A stretch of 64,000 nt of DNA, from positions 1 through 64,000 of the forward strand of contig CAJJDP010000163.1 in the NCBI GenBank assembly GCA_905182995.1. Direction: 5' to 3'. Made by a program: the position numbers and the translations under genes. Numbering within the stretch: the stretch's first letter is position 1; each line of letters opens with the position of its first letter. Source of the DNA: Paramecium octaurelia. Lineage: Eukaryota; Ciliophora; Oligohymenophorea; Peniculida; Parameciidae. Positions 22,078-33,151 of this stretch are shown here, one piece after another. The notes beneath the pieces are model-generated. The model searched no databases. It saw nothing but the letters and a program-made list of their open reading frames with translations, and was not told the origin of the DNA.

Positions 22078-24468
22078 ATGTATTCAAGCTGTAATTATAT
22101 AATCCAATCCATTAGATTAAAACAAATACGGATTCGAGGATAACTTTCAAGGCTCCTCCCACAATTCAGATGAGAGTCAAGATATCATCATAGTAGAACC
22201 TCTTGATGAATATCAGCAAGCGTATTTCTCTTTCTCCCTACTTTTAGGCTTAACAAATCAAACGCTCTCTATCTGACAGGCCAAAATTCACCAAACCCAA
22301 CATCGTCTTATATTAACAGACCCCAAATCAATACCTCAACTGTCAACTCAAGAATTTACAGCTAAATTAACCATTCCAACCAACCTGAACACAAACCTTA
22401 TGCGTAACAATCATAAAGACCAACTTACGATCCCACCGTTTCAGTCCCTAGAAAATACGATCCCAATCTTATTTAACGCACATAATAATAATAACCATAA
22501 CCTAAATCTAGCACTACCCTTTTATAGCAATCCATCATTGAACATCAACCAAGAGTTACACAATCTATAATAAGACCAGCCGAAAAGCCGCCTCTAAACA
22601 ATTATGATACTCAACAAAGAGACAAGAACTTTAAAGACTAATATTCAGAATACGAAAATGAGGAGATAATTAATTTTCAAGATTCATACAAATAACAATC
22701 GGTTGAAGATTTACCGAAAGAAAGAAAACTAACTAATTCTATCACTCCAAATGAGAAAAAGCCTAGTCTCAATTCATAGTCTGCCATAATGAGGGAATCC
22801 AAGGCTCCAGCACTAACAGAAAAGGAAAAATAATAGTTGATCGCCACTGCTAAATAATAACTCTTAAATCTAGATCTATTTTCATCCAAATTATCAACTC
22901 AGAATTACTCTGGTTAAGACATTTGTGAGATTGTGAGCATTTAAAAGGGAGCAATTAAACTGCATTAGGATCTAAATAACATCCTAAGTCATGATCGCAA
23001 TTCCATAGTCATGGTTGGAGTTATTGGATAGAACAAATCAGGTAAAAGCACATTGCTTAATGAAATTGCTCATACCTCAAATAAGTAGAAATTTGGAAAC
23101 AATGGGATTTGGATGTTATCGAAACCACTTGTAATAGAACAGAAAAGTTATTACTTTGTAGATTGCCAAGGTACTGATAATCAATTGCTTTATGCATTTG
23201 TCATGCTAAGTTGCTCGACATTATTATACAACACACTCAAATTAGATGACAATAGTATCCATTGTTTCCCTGTGCTTGACACCATTTTCAGATTATTGAT
23301 CAATGAATATGCAATAATGCAATTATTACCCAATTTTATATGGGTTTAACGCGATGCACTGTAAGCTCGTCCAATAAGTGAGTTGCAAGAATTCCTTGTC
23401 AAAGCCAACAAGGGTTAATAATTTGAGAATCTAATAAAGTAGCGTGATGTGGCCTACATTGCTCCTCAAAGCTCTTCTGAGTATTAGAACACGATAACAT
23501 AATTGAAGGATAGGATTATATTGGGCAGTGTTTGTAAGCAAGTCAACAGTTACAATCTGAATGGACCTCTAATGTATTTGTACATGGAATATATTGTTGA
23601 TCTACTCAATAAACCAATTTCTTTGTAACTGGATTAATTATGGTTATCAATATGTGAGGATTACACGAAAGCCATCTACAACAAAAGTCTGAATGCTTTC
23701 GTCTAATAAGTCGATACTTGGATGAAAGACAATCAGAAAGTTGACGAAATTGAGATATACAAATAGTTCAGAGATTTCAAAGATGTCTCATTGCAACAGA
23801 TATTCCCTTATTGCTTTTTGAATAGCAAGAATCGATCATATTAGCAATACAAAAAGAAATTGCAGGAAATACTTGTTGCCAAAGAGAAATAAGCATTATA
23901 ATTTTGTCTCTACACAAGTTAATGTGAAAATGACTCCTTTTTGAACAAGAACATCCCTAAAATTAATTTCAAGGACATCGATTCGTTCTCCTAGTCCTTC
24001 AATAACATTATAGACCAATTATAAAAGCAAAAGTACCAATTTCAGCAATGCTCTACGTATGCAGAGTTCTTACAACGCAATTATAAGAAATTAATAGAAG
24101 ATCTATTTTCTAAATATCAAAAGATATTAGCGAATACAAGTGAGGAACAATAATACAATTTATAATAATCAAAACTGCAGGTGTCCAATAAGGAAGATGA
24201 GTTGAAAAAGAAATAAGAGTAGGTGTCATTTTTGGAGAAGAAAAGGACGCTGTTAATTAAAGAAATTCAGGATTTGCAAGAGTAGATAAAACTTGAAAGA
24301 GAGTCGCTTGCACCTGATGCTAGACAATCTTAATAAGGTCCAAGTGAAGATCAAATGTTGGAGCTGAAGTAGAAGTGGGCTCAAAATAAACAGGAGATCC
24401 AAGTTTTGAGAAGACAGGTTTAAGATGCTGAGCATAGAAAGAATGACGAAGGATGCAGTATTCAATGA
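22078..24468 (+). CDS. Guanylate-binding-protein-type large GTPase
   Basis: 779 aa, with two introns of 25 and 26 nt in the first 130 bp. Residues 1-290 are low-complexity (Asn, Pro, Gln, Ser). The GTPase domain starts near residue 295: G1 VGVIGQNKSGKST, G3 VDCQGTDNQ, and a GBP-style G4 with Arg-Asp (FIWVQRDAL). The GBP helical hallmark follows (LNGPLMYLYMEYIVDLLN and ICEDYTKAIYN), and then a long coiled coil to the end. This is the GBP/atlastin branch of the dynamin superfamily, whose members remodel membranes or coat compartments upon GTP-driven oligomerisation. There is no C-terminal CaaX motif or transmembrane hairpin. The long N-terminal extension is unusual. Confidence 0.8.
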
Positions 24469-24500
24469 ATAAATATTATTATTTTATATAATAAAAATAA

Positions 24501-24963
24501 ATGCAACATCCTCACGAAGTGGTCGATATGTTCAACGAATTTAAATCTCCATAGACAAATTTATTGAACGTGAAAGAGTTTTTGGAATTGCTCTAAGAAT
24601 CTGGAATGGACAAAAGCTGTTAATTGTTATACAAGAAATTACATAAGAAAAGAAATGACAATTTGAATTTGAATTAATTTGCGGAAAGTTTCCATTATGA
24701 TTCTAGTGATTTTGAAAACTTTGAGATGCTATTTCAGATCATGGATACAAGCAATTCAAAAAAGTTAAGCAAGTAGGAATTAAAAAAATAATGTGATATT
24801 TTGGGTATTATTGTGATGGATATAGATAGGGATGGGATTTAGCGATAAAGACATAGATATCATGATCAATCAAATTGGAAGTGAGGAATAAGATGTTGTA
24901 TCCAGGGATAAATTATGGAGTGTATTACAATAATATAAAAATCATGAATTTCATCATTAGTGA
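24501..24963 (+). CDS. EF-hand protein (calmodulin/centrin-like, degenerate)
   Basis: 145 aa with one 25-nt intron. Helical throughout. One plausible calcium loop is visible, DTSNSKKLSKQE (ligand positions D1, S5, E12), preceded by the helix FENFEMLFQIM. The following loop (NQIGSEEQDVVSRDK) is degenerate, and no N-terminal loops are intact. It is related to the calmodulin superfamily, but the specific type is not determined. It starts 32 bp after the GTPase stop. Confidence 0.6.
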
Positions 24964-25014
24964 TAATAATCTTTATTGTTAAAATTAATTATTTAAAATC
25001 ACATTCAAATAATA

Positions 25015-27292
25015 TCATCTTCTGTAAGGAGCTAATTACGATTTACGCATATCATTGACTTCCTTTTCTTTATCAGTCAATTATGCACGCAAACTCTCGA
25101 TTTCTACTTTATACAAAGATAAATAGAGAAGCAATTCTTCATACTTAGATCCAACTCCAAATTGGTCAGCATATTTAAGTCTAATTAATAATGTAATGCC
25201 AAATACCTATAGATTTCCAATTCCTTACTTAGATCTTCAACCAAATTTTGTAAGCGTTCAATCTCCTAATTCAGATACAAATTCTTCTCTCTTAATAATA
25301 GAAGATCTGAGGAATCCTGCTTTATCAACTTGGTCTTGAGCATTTCAATTTGTTCAGAATAAGATAGGTTCAACAGATTAAGTCTCTCAATTTCACTAGT
25401 AAGCATAGCCAACTTTTCCTCTTAAGTATATCTTTTCTTATTCAACTCTTCTTCTAAGATTGTGACCTTCCTTCTATTGGTTTCCATCTCAGTGCTCCTC
25501 TCATTGATCAAAATAGACAGCCTTTCAATTTCTTATGATAACATAATGATTTTAGTCTCATAATCCTATTATAATTGTTCTTCCAATTTATTATAATTGT
25601 GTCTCCATTATTCATTCTCATTCTACAAATGTCTTAATAATTGATTCAATCTATCATTATCTGACTTCAATTGATCTGACTGACTTCTAATCAACTCAAT
25701 CTAATTAAGTTTTAGTTTGTATTCTGATAATTCCCTGGTTTGTTATTCAATAATGATTGAGTATTTCTACCTCTCTGTATTTATAGTTTCGTTTTCATTT
25801 CTTCTAGTCCTAACATTCTAATCAAGTTCGTTCATTAATTATCTTTGAATATCATTTAATCTCTCAATTTCACTTCCCAATAAAATGACTCTCTCTTCCA
25901 ATTGCATTTTGACTCGTTGCATCTACTCTATATTGTTCTGATAGGTTGTTTATTGGATGATTAACTATTGATACTCATTTTGAATTTTGATCAAAGTATT
26001 TTCATTTTTGTAATGTTTCTACTACGTTTACTCGTTATGCAATTGTAATTGTTGTATCTATTATTCCTTCTATCTCACCTAGCCATTCAATCTCTCAATT
26101 TCTTGCTAATAGAGTTAGCACTTGTCTTCCAATTAAATCAATTGTGACTAATATTAGGAATTGGCTTGGATCTGGACTTCTAATTGTTTGATTCTTCTGT
26201 CTCTCTCCTCAATTTGCTATTGGATTCTTTTCATTTCCTCCGAGAGTGTTCGCTCTCTGTCCAATTTGGAACTCTCCTGTTTCCTTTGGTTCAAGACTTC
26301 CTGCTCATACTTCTGTCGATAGAAATCCAACTATTGAGCAAACTGATCATATTGTTCTCTCAATATCTAACTTTCTTATTCTAATTCCTAATTCCTCTTT
26401 TTCGTAAGTTCAAATTGCTAGGCCTTCTTCTAGAATACATCATTACTATTTTCAATCTCCTAAGTCAAGAGCAATAATTTGGTTTCATAATTCTATTGAC
26501 TAGATCCCACTTCGATGAGAGTCTGTTCTAATTGGTGATTTTATTACTTAAATTATTCGAGTTCCTTCATTCTCATGTCCAATTGATTCCTCAGCTTATA
26601 AACCTCATTCTCGTTTTACTGACGTTGTTGATCTGCACTCTGAATGAGTATTTCAGCATCTTGTTATCGTTGATTCTCATAGTACTACCTCAATTTCTCT
26701 TGCTCCTTCTACAAATAGTCGCAACGCTCTCTCCATTACAAGGCCTCCTGTTGGTTCAATTGCAGAGTGGATTTCAATTCATTAATATTCTTTTCGTAAT
26801 TTGCAATCACATTGGAGTATTAATTAATTTGAATTTGAAATTCAGATTCCCTGTTGGTCTGCGTGTACTGCAATTGTTATTGCAACTCATAGTAACTTCT
26901 CTCCCACTATTGCACTTCCTGAATGCGAGCCTCCAAAATCAGAGACATCTGATGATTCTCCTGAACCAACATATCGATGCGCTCCTGGTATTACGTGATC
27001 TTGGCATAATCATTTAATATACAATGACTAGGTGGTTCTTGTGTCCTTAGTAGAGTTGTTCCAATTCCCGATATCGTTGGATCCACATTTCCAGTTCCTA
27101 TTACAATCTGATCACATCTGGATTCTGAGGTTATTGCTATTGTTGCTATTGTTACTCCCTCAAGTAAATTGGAACCATGATGCGATTAATCACCTTATGC
27201 GTTATGGGAATCGACTTGATGGAATTCGGGGAAACCGTCACTCGCGACTTGGTGGTTCGAATAGCAGGACTTTTGTCTGTGTGAACTTGCAT
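25015..27292 (-). CDS. Long coiled-coil protein
   Basis: 740 aa with two introns (29 nt near 27020, 26 nt near 25200). After an 85-residue N-terminus with basic and Gln-rich stretches, almost the whole chain is continuous heptad-repeat coiled coil, very rich in Gln, Glu, Leu and Asn (for example EIERLNDIQRQLMNELDQ). It has no globular domain, signal or membrane segment. Such proteins in ciliates are often parts of basal bodies, cortex or rootlets; that is inference from composition. It is divergent from the RBM42 gene with 21 bp between starts. Confidence 0.8.
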
Positions 27293-27313
27293 TATTAAAA
27301 TTAATTATAAATA
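27293..27313. promoter_or_regulatory. Minimal bidirectional intergenic region (21 bp)
   Basis: Twenty-one bases, all A or T, between the divergent start codons of the coiled-coil and RBM42 genes. It must serve both transcription units unless their promoters lie inside coding sequence. Confidence 0.45.
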
Positions 27314-27939
27314 ATGTCCAATCTCTTAAATGCGCTCTCCAAACTCAACAAATTGTATGAGCAAAAGAAGAACGAGATCAATCAGGATCAAATTCGAAAA
27401 ACCGAAGAACAAATGAAAGGTAATTGTCTCTCCTCACCATAATTCTAGTTGAGTAGCCATAGTAGAAGCAAACTGAACAGTAACCCCAACAATAGCAATA
27501 ATAACAATAATAGCAACAGAAGCGAAAGCGAAGAATGATCATACTAAGAAAGTGTGCAGGCGATATTTGGGAAGACCCTACTCTGGCTGATTGGCCTGAA
27601 GGAGATTATAGATTGTTCTGTGGAAATCTGGGCAACGAAGTCAGCGACGAAGTATTGGCAAACTCCTTCAGGAAGTACCCGTCCTTCGCAAGATCACGTG
27701 TTATTCGAGACAAGCGCACCATGAAAACCAGAGGCTATGGGTTTGTGTCCTTCTTAAATGCAAATGACTATTTGAAGGCGTTCAAGGAAATGAATGGCAA
27801 GTATGTCGGAAATCGACCTGTGAAATTAAGCAAAAGTTCTTGGCAGCAGCGTTCATTGCACAAAAAGAAGTCTGATGGATTGGTGGGTAAATTTATCAAA
27901 CCCAAAATACGTAAAATTAAACGTGTAAATATTTCATGA
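27314..27939 (+). CDS. RBM42: RBM42-like RRM protein
   Basis: 198 aa with one 29-nt intron. A Gln/Asn-rich linker (about residues 37-65, many TAA/TAG codons) leads to the conserved RBM42 block: CAGDIWEDPTLADWPEGDYR, then the RRM with RNP2 RLFCGNLGNEV, RDKRTMKTRGYGFVSF as RNP1, and MNGKYVGNRPVKLSKSSW. A basic tail closes the protein. This order and the W-DPTL-WPE motif before the RRM are diagnostic of RBM42, a splicing-associated RNA-binding protein. GC and codon use are slightly higher than the neighbours, as expected for a conserved expressed gene. Confidence 0.9.
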
Positions 27940-28058
27940 TTTATTATATTTGCTTATTTCTAGATATCCCCATAATGCAATTATACTCCTCATCTCTAAT
28001 CAATTCCCTCTTTTTGATTTTAATTTACTCTCAAGAAACCATCTATTTATAAATAAAT

Positions 28059-28660
28059 ATGTAACAACTATTTGATTGCCCTATATGCTTATAAACTTTA
28101 TTACATCCCTTGACTCTCACATGTGGTCATTCATTCTGTAAACCGTGTTTAAGGAACAAAAACTTTTATCAAAATTTCAATACATGTCCTGTTTGCAGAG
28201 CATAGATTTAAATTTACTTAAATTAGTTCAAGGTGAATGTTCTGTTAGAAACAATCATCTAATAACAATTCCAGAATCAATGTGATTATTAACTGAGATT
28301 AAAGAACTATCAACATCGATTGGAAAAAAAAAATTAGATGAGACGATCTTACATACTCATTGTGTAACAATATTTAAAATGGATTTCTCAAAATTTGTAG
28401 AAGATGTTTCCACTAATTGTAATTGGTATGCATTATATATTATAATTACAGTAATCGCCATTCTTATGTATTTAAGGTTTAAGAAGCTTCGACAAAGATT
28501 CACAATGAGAGTGAGACTACAGCATTTGAGCCAAGAAATCACTAGGCTATTGTCGCAATTTTCATCGAGAAATGCTGATAATTATAAAGACACAGATATA
28601 TAAAACTTAGTGTTTACAAAAATAGTAAAGCATTTATTTACAAACTATGTGAGATTTTGA
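28059..28660 (+). CDS. Membrane-anchored RING finger protein
   Basis: 192 aa with one 23-nt intron. The N-terminal C3HC4 RING is CPICLQTLLHPLTLTCGHSFC, then CLRNK...CPVCRAQI. After a linker there is one transmembrane helix (WYALYIIITVIAILMYL, about residues 127-144) followed by a basic cytosolic tail (RFKKLRQRFTMRVR). It is probably an E3 ubiquitin ligase on an internal membrane. The intron is needed to join the RING frame to the transmembrane frame and removes an in-frame TGA. Confidence 0.8.
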
Positions 28661-28706
28661 AATTTTTATATAATTTGTATCCGTATCAAAATCATTAAAT
28701 AAATCC

Positions 28707-28981
28707 TCAATCCTTCAAAGATTTAACCATTTCTAAAATCGAACTTAGCTGTTCTAAGTCATCAAATAATTACTCACTATTTTCTGACATTGAACTTCCT
28801 TCTTTAAGACCACTCTAATTAAATACTTCAGATGCTTGAAAAATAATTAAACCCTATATATATATATCCTAATTATTATAATATTTGAAAATAAGCCTAA
28901 TGTAGAGTAAATAAATTGATTCACTTGACTTGGATAATCAAATATTTGAACAAATACATATACATTATAAATCTTATCCAT
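28707..28981 (-). CDS. Small protein, 81 aa, unknown
   Basis: 81 aa with one 29-nt intron. It starts MDKIYNVYSSESIYLL and ends in an acidic helix (QLFDDLEQLSSILEMVKSLKD). A short TA run (28855-28867) lies inside the coding region. No family is recognised. It sits 26 bp downstream of the MORN gene stop on the same strand. Alternative splicing of the first exon is possible, so the N-terminus is uncertain. Confidence 0.5.
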
Positions 28982-29007
28982 ATTTTGGTATATATTAGTA
29001 TTATAAG

Positions 29008-30090
29008 TCAAAAATTATGTTTATCAAATATCCTCTTTCTTTATGGCTATCTTACATTTGAATGCTAAGGTCTTAAGGCATTTTCAAATTCAATCTTACA
29101 CATGTCTAATTCAAATTATCTATTCTTTTCGTGGAAGGATGTGGTTCTGATGGTTGTCTGCTCATCCAACTATTTATTCTTTTCATTGTGAAATGAGGCT
29201 TTCCTAACATGTTCAATTGGTTTATTTGTCTCCCCCTCGTTTGAAACGTCCTCTTCTATAATAAATTGATTCAAAGTAATTTTTAGTAATGGTTTGAGTT
29301 GATGGTTACATTTTTGATATCTACTGTGAAAGTAATGAATTTCTTAGGATTTGCTAATGAATTACTTAGATGTGAGATGCATAAGTGCTCTTTGTTTCTT
29401 AATCAATTCAATGGGAAAATCGTCTCCTTTCATCATTATCTTATAATCAAATGATCCCTGTTCAAATACAAGTTAAACCTATTCGAATGAGTTGTTTTCA
29501 ACGTAATATCTAAAGCCCTTCTGCAACAATCCGTTCTTATAATAACCATCCTCCAGTACTCTTTTGTCGAAGTCCAAGATCCTACCAAACCCATCCAGTT
29601 TGTTGTTCTTAAACTCCCCAATGAACATTTAATTTTCATGCATAGTAAACCCAACCAAAGATAACAAGAGTTTGCTTTTATAGAGTGAGGGGTATTGCTT
29701 AATGAATTCCGAGAATAGTTTTTATTCTTTGCTAGGTTGACAATCCACATCTTCGAATTGGCCATTTTTGAAAAATGATCTCAATTTCCATTATTTCCCA
29801 TTGAAGAGCAATGCTTTATTCATTAAAACAGAATTTTGATATTCTCCAATCAGGACTTCATTGTTGGTTATCAAGAGTCCTATGCCATCTATGGAATGGT
29901 TCTTAAAGGTGGCCTTCAAAATTGCACCATAGGGGAATACAATCAATCCTTCGCCATTATAAAGATCGTTTTTCCATTATCCATAATAAAGGGTAGAGTC
30001 ATCATAAACATATACCCCTAAGCCAATCTTTTTGTGAAAGTAATCAAGTTGTCCATAATACAATCCATTGTTAAATTATACTACTTTCAT
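29008..30090 (-). CDS. MORN-repeat protein
   Basis: 360 aa, one frame with no intron. The N-terminal half carries MORN-type repeats (YYGQLDYFHKKIGLGVYVY, YYGQWKNDLYNGEGL, and further degenerate copies such as FIGEFKNNKLDGFGRI near residue 190). The C-terminal half is charged and lacks repeats. MORN arrays bind lipids or organise cortical and ciliary protein complexes. No kinase domain is attached. Confidence 0.75.
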
Positions 30091-30265
30091 TATATAATAA
30101 TAATAAAATGATATTCCGTGTAATCAACACTGTTAACAGATGATCATTCTTGTAAAATGATATGTATAAATAATGGCGAGGAGTGCATGTTTATAGGAAC
30201 ACTCTCTATTTAGTGATCAAAAGTGCCTGTCGATTTTGTTTAAGTTTTTCATTATATTTATTTTA

Positions 30266-33097
30266 ATGAATTTAAACAAGTCGTATGTAGAGAAAGTGAT
30301 TAAATTGGAAACATTGGAAACAATATGGATTCACCATTTAGGGTTTTTGGAGATGATTGCACAATAGAATGGAATCAGGTTCTACTACTCTGAAAATTTG
30401 ATTATTTTGAGAGGTATTTGTTTCTTTGTTAATAAGGTGATGCAATTTAGTGCGAGAATGCCGCTTAAAGAATTTATCAAATTCTTGATGAAGATTTCAT
30501 CATGCAGATTGAAGTATTTCAGAGTGACAATGAGATCCAACCTTTTCATTAATTATTTTAATAAGACTAATATCTGGAGTTATGCGATAAAAACGAAGGG
30601 TTCTGGATTTATTCACAATACTCACTCAAAAATTAGATTGTATCCATGAAAAATATAGGATATCACCCTATTGAACCTGATCTACCAATGCATTTTCTTA
30701 TAACTTGGTTTCCACTAAGAAATATGCTCTAAATTTAAGAATGGATCTTCAAAATGACTGGTTATAAATATAACTAATAGAGGTTGAAAGAAAAATTCAA
30801 ATTCCATTAACAATATAGAATTACTGCCCTGGAATCCTTGTCCATATATCTCTATTTGAATGTCTAAGAAATCATGACTCAATTCTAACTCATTATAGAA
30901 CTATCTCAGATATCAAATGAATTTTACTTGGTTATCAAAGCAAATAATACTCACTCTATTGAAGAGGGATGTCGGATCTTGGAGAATCACCTGGTAAACA
31001 CAAGGTTCTGGCCTATACCTAATTTGAGGACGAAGTTGAGTTCAAATGATCTCTTTTTATTGGAGAGCACCATCATTGATTAAGTCTCAACTTCACCGAG
31101 AATTAAGATTTTTTCATCTGATGAGGTGTTAATTGAATCAAAGAGTTTAGAGAAATAATTTAATATAAATTTGAAAAGTGTGATTCATAAATACAGTATA
31201 TATTTATTGGATTGATTTAGGCTCCAATTCAATATTTGTTTGTGCTGATGAGAATTTGGAAGCTGAAATAACAGATACAATTATCTAAACACTCAGTAAA
31301 CCACGGAACAATCTTAGAACAGATAAGGACATCAAATTTTGTACATAATTCTGTTACAACGAGAGTTCAAACAAGGGAATTCCAAATAAAAATAATCAAA
31401 AAAAAAAAGGATTTCCAGTTATGAAACAAAAAACGTGTTAGAGGGATCCATTTCAGTTTTATGATTAAACCTAGTTTGAGTAGTCATAACACTCAAAAAA
31501 AAAAACCTAATAATAGAAAACCTAATCATAAAACATCTAATAATAAACAATCTCATACTAATAAATTAGCAATTATACTTATATGGAGGATATTGTAAAG
31601 AATGATGATTCAAATAATTAATAGGATCTACCATTAAAATATTATAAAAAAAATACGAATATACAGAATTTTCCACAAATGACCAAAAATATGAAGTGCA
31701 GCAAGAAAGAATAAAAGAGAAAACAACAAGTATATGTAAATCAAAAGGAGGATATCTCTATGAATTTTGATCATTTATCAGTATCTCAAAATCTTCAAAA
31801 TAGTTTTATATACGAATATACCTAGTATTAAGATTAGGACAATTCTTCTTAACTTTTACAAGTAGAAGATCTAAATAAGACAATAAGATGCTAAGTGATT
31901 AAAATGGAACTAATGAAATATTAGATAATTTATACACAGAGTAACCTATAAAATGGTAAGAAATTTAACTTCTAAGAATTAAAGCATTCCTTCGAAGAAT
32001 TTCTAAACATATATTATAATTTGCAACATGAAATTGTGTTAGAATTTTCTGTTGACTGGATAAAAATGAATATTAAATGTAAATAATAAGAAGAGGTCAA
32101 TCAGATAAAATAAATTTTCCACAACTATTTTTTGTAGTAGATGTATTATGTAACCCAATACTCAACTCAAGCGTAGAATTTAATTGATAATTTGAAAAAA
32201 AATTGCAAAGTAGAATACTTCCTAACTAAAACGGAGTTATCGGAATTTTTGAATGAAAAATAATTTAGAGAGTTGCAGTAGATTAATGATGGCTAGTAGG
32301 TGGCAATCAAAGTCAGCAATTACTCCTACCGACAACATCAATTCTTGAAGGCGAGGTTTGATGAATACATCAATCAATAGTCTTCAAATGAGGACTCTTC
32401 AATCTCACTTGTCATAAGCAGCAAGAAGGTAATTATCATATCTGAGGATTAATTAAAATATTTAGAAAGAGAATTCCCAAGTTTGGAGGCATCGTAATTG
32501 AGAAAGTTTAAGGATTACTTCAAGATGGCCTTCTATTTTGTGTAGGTTGAGGATATGGAAGAAATGCTTGAGAAGGCGAAAGTTGAATTTAAGAGGATGA
32601 ATTCTATATATATTAAGGCAAAGGTGTAAAAGAAGAGGCAGGACAATAAGAATCAATGGATGAAGGAGATTAGTAATGATCAACATTGGAAAGCTTCAAA
32701 ACTGTATTGTTACAGTATGATGGAGGCGTTTAATACTGAATTACTTAATGATATAATTGATATTTAAATGAATATAGAAGAATATTAAGCTAATTAGAAT
32801 TTATCAATGTATTATGAAGCAACCATAGAGTTGGGCGATAGAAAATTGAATCCCAGCGATCCTGATAGTATTGGGAACTTGTTATTTGAATCGGATTTTA
32901 AATGTAAAATAAAATAGCATAAAAACTATAGTTGTACCGAAACTAAGCGATTAGCCCAAAGGGACATTTATCACCCTCTGGATTCGTAATGAGAAGGATA
33001 TATTGAGTTTAAAGCAAATGATTTAAAAAAACAAAATCCTTCCAAGGTATTTGATTGCTATTTATATTATTGTAGAGGTTATTTCCAGAAAAAGTGA
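30266..33097 (+). CDS. Large protein of unknown function with KH-like segments, paralogue 1
   Basis: 910 aa after removal of four introns (23, 25, 22 and 29 nt); without them the frame breaks at 31213 and 32990. No database family is recognised with certainty. Several stretches have the strand-helix pattern of KH-like or vigilin-like RNA-binding repeats, with a hydrophobic strand, Gly, then an Ala-rich helix (IRFYYSENLIILRGDAIQ then NAAQRIYQIL; FYLVIKANNTHSIEEGCRIL). The canonical GxxG loop is not evident. A basic low-complexity region lies around 31380-31730. It shares motif order, notably ...LENHL, with the adjacent gene at 33152, so the two look like tandem duplicates. Confidence 0.7.
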
Positions 33098-33151
33098 TAA
33101 TATAAATATTATCAGGAAAATATAAAAATAAAATGATAATTTATATATTAA

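Noticed and set aside
26184-27298. Leu-rich plus-strand ORFs resembling membrane proteins
   Set aside because: They are the reverse complement of the Gln/Glu-rich coiled-coil gene at 25015-27292. CAA and GAA codons read as Leu/Phe-rich antisense.
30398-30649. Independent small ORF on the plus strand
   Set aside because: Lies in the wrong frame of paralogue 1 of the KH-like pair, created by not removing its first 23-nt intron.
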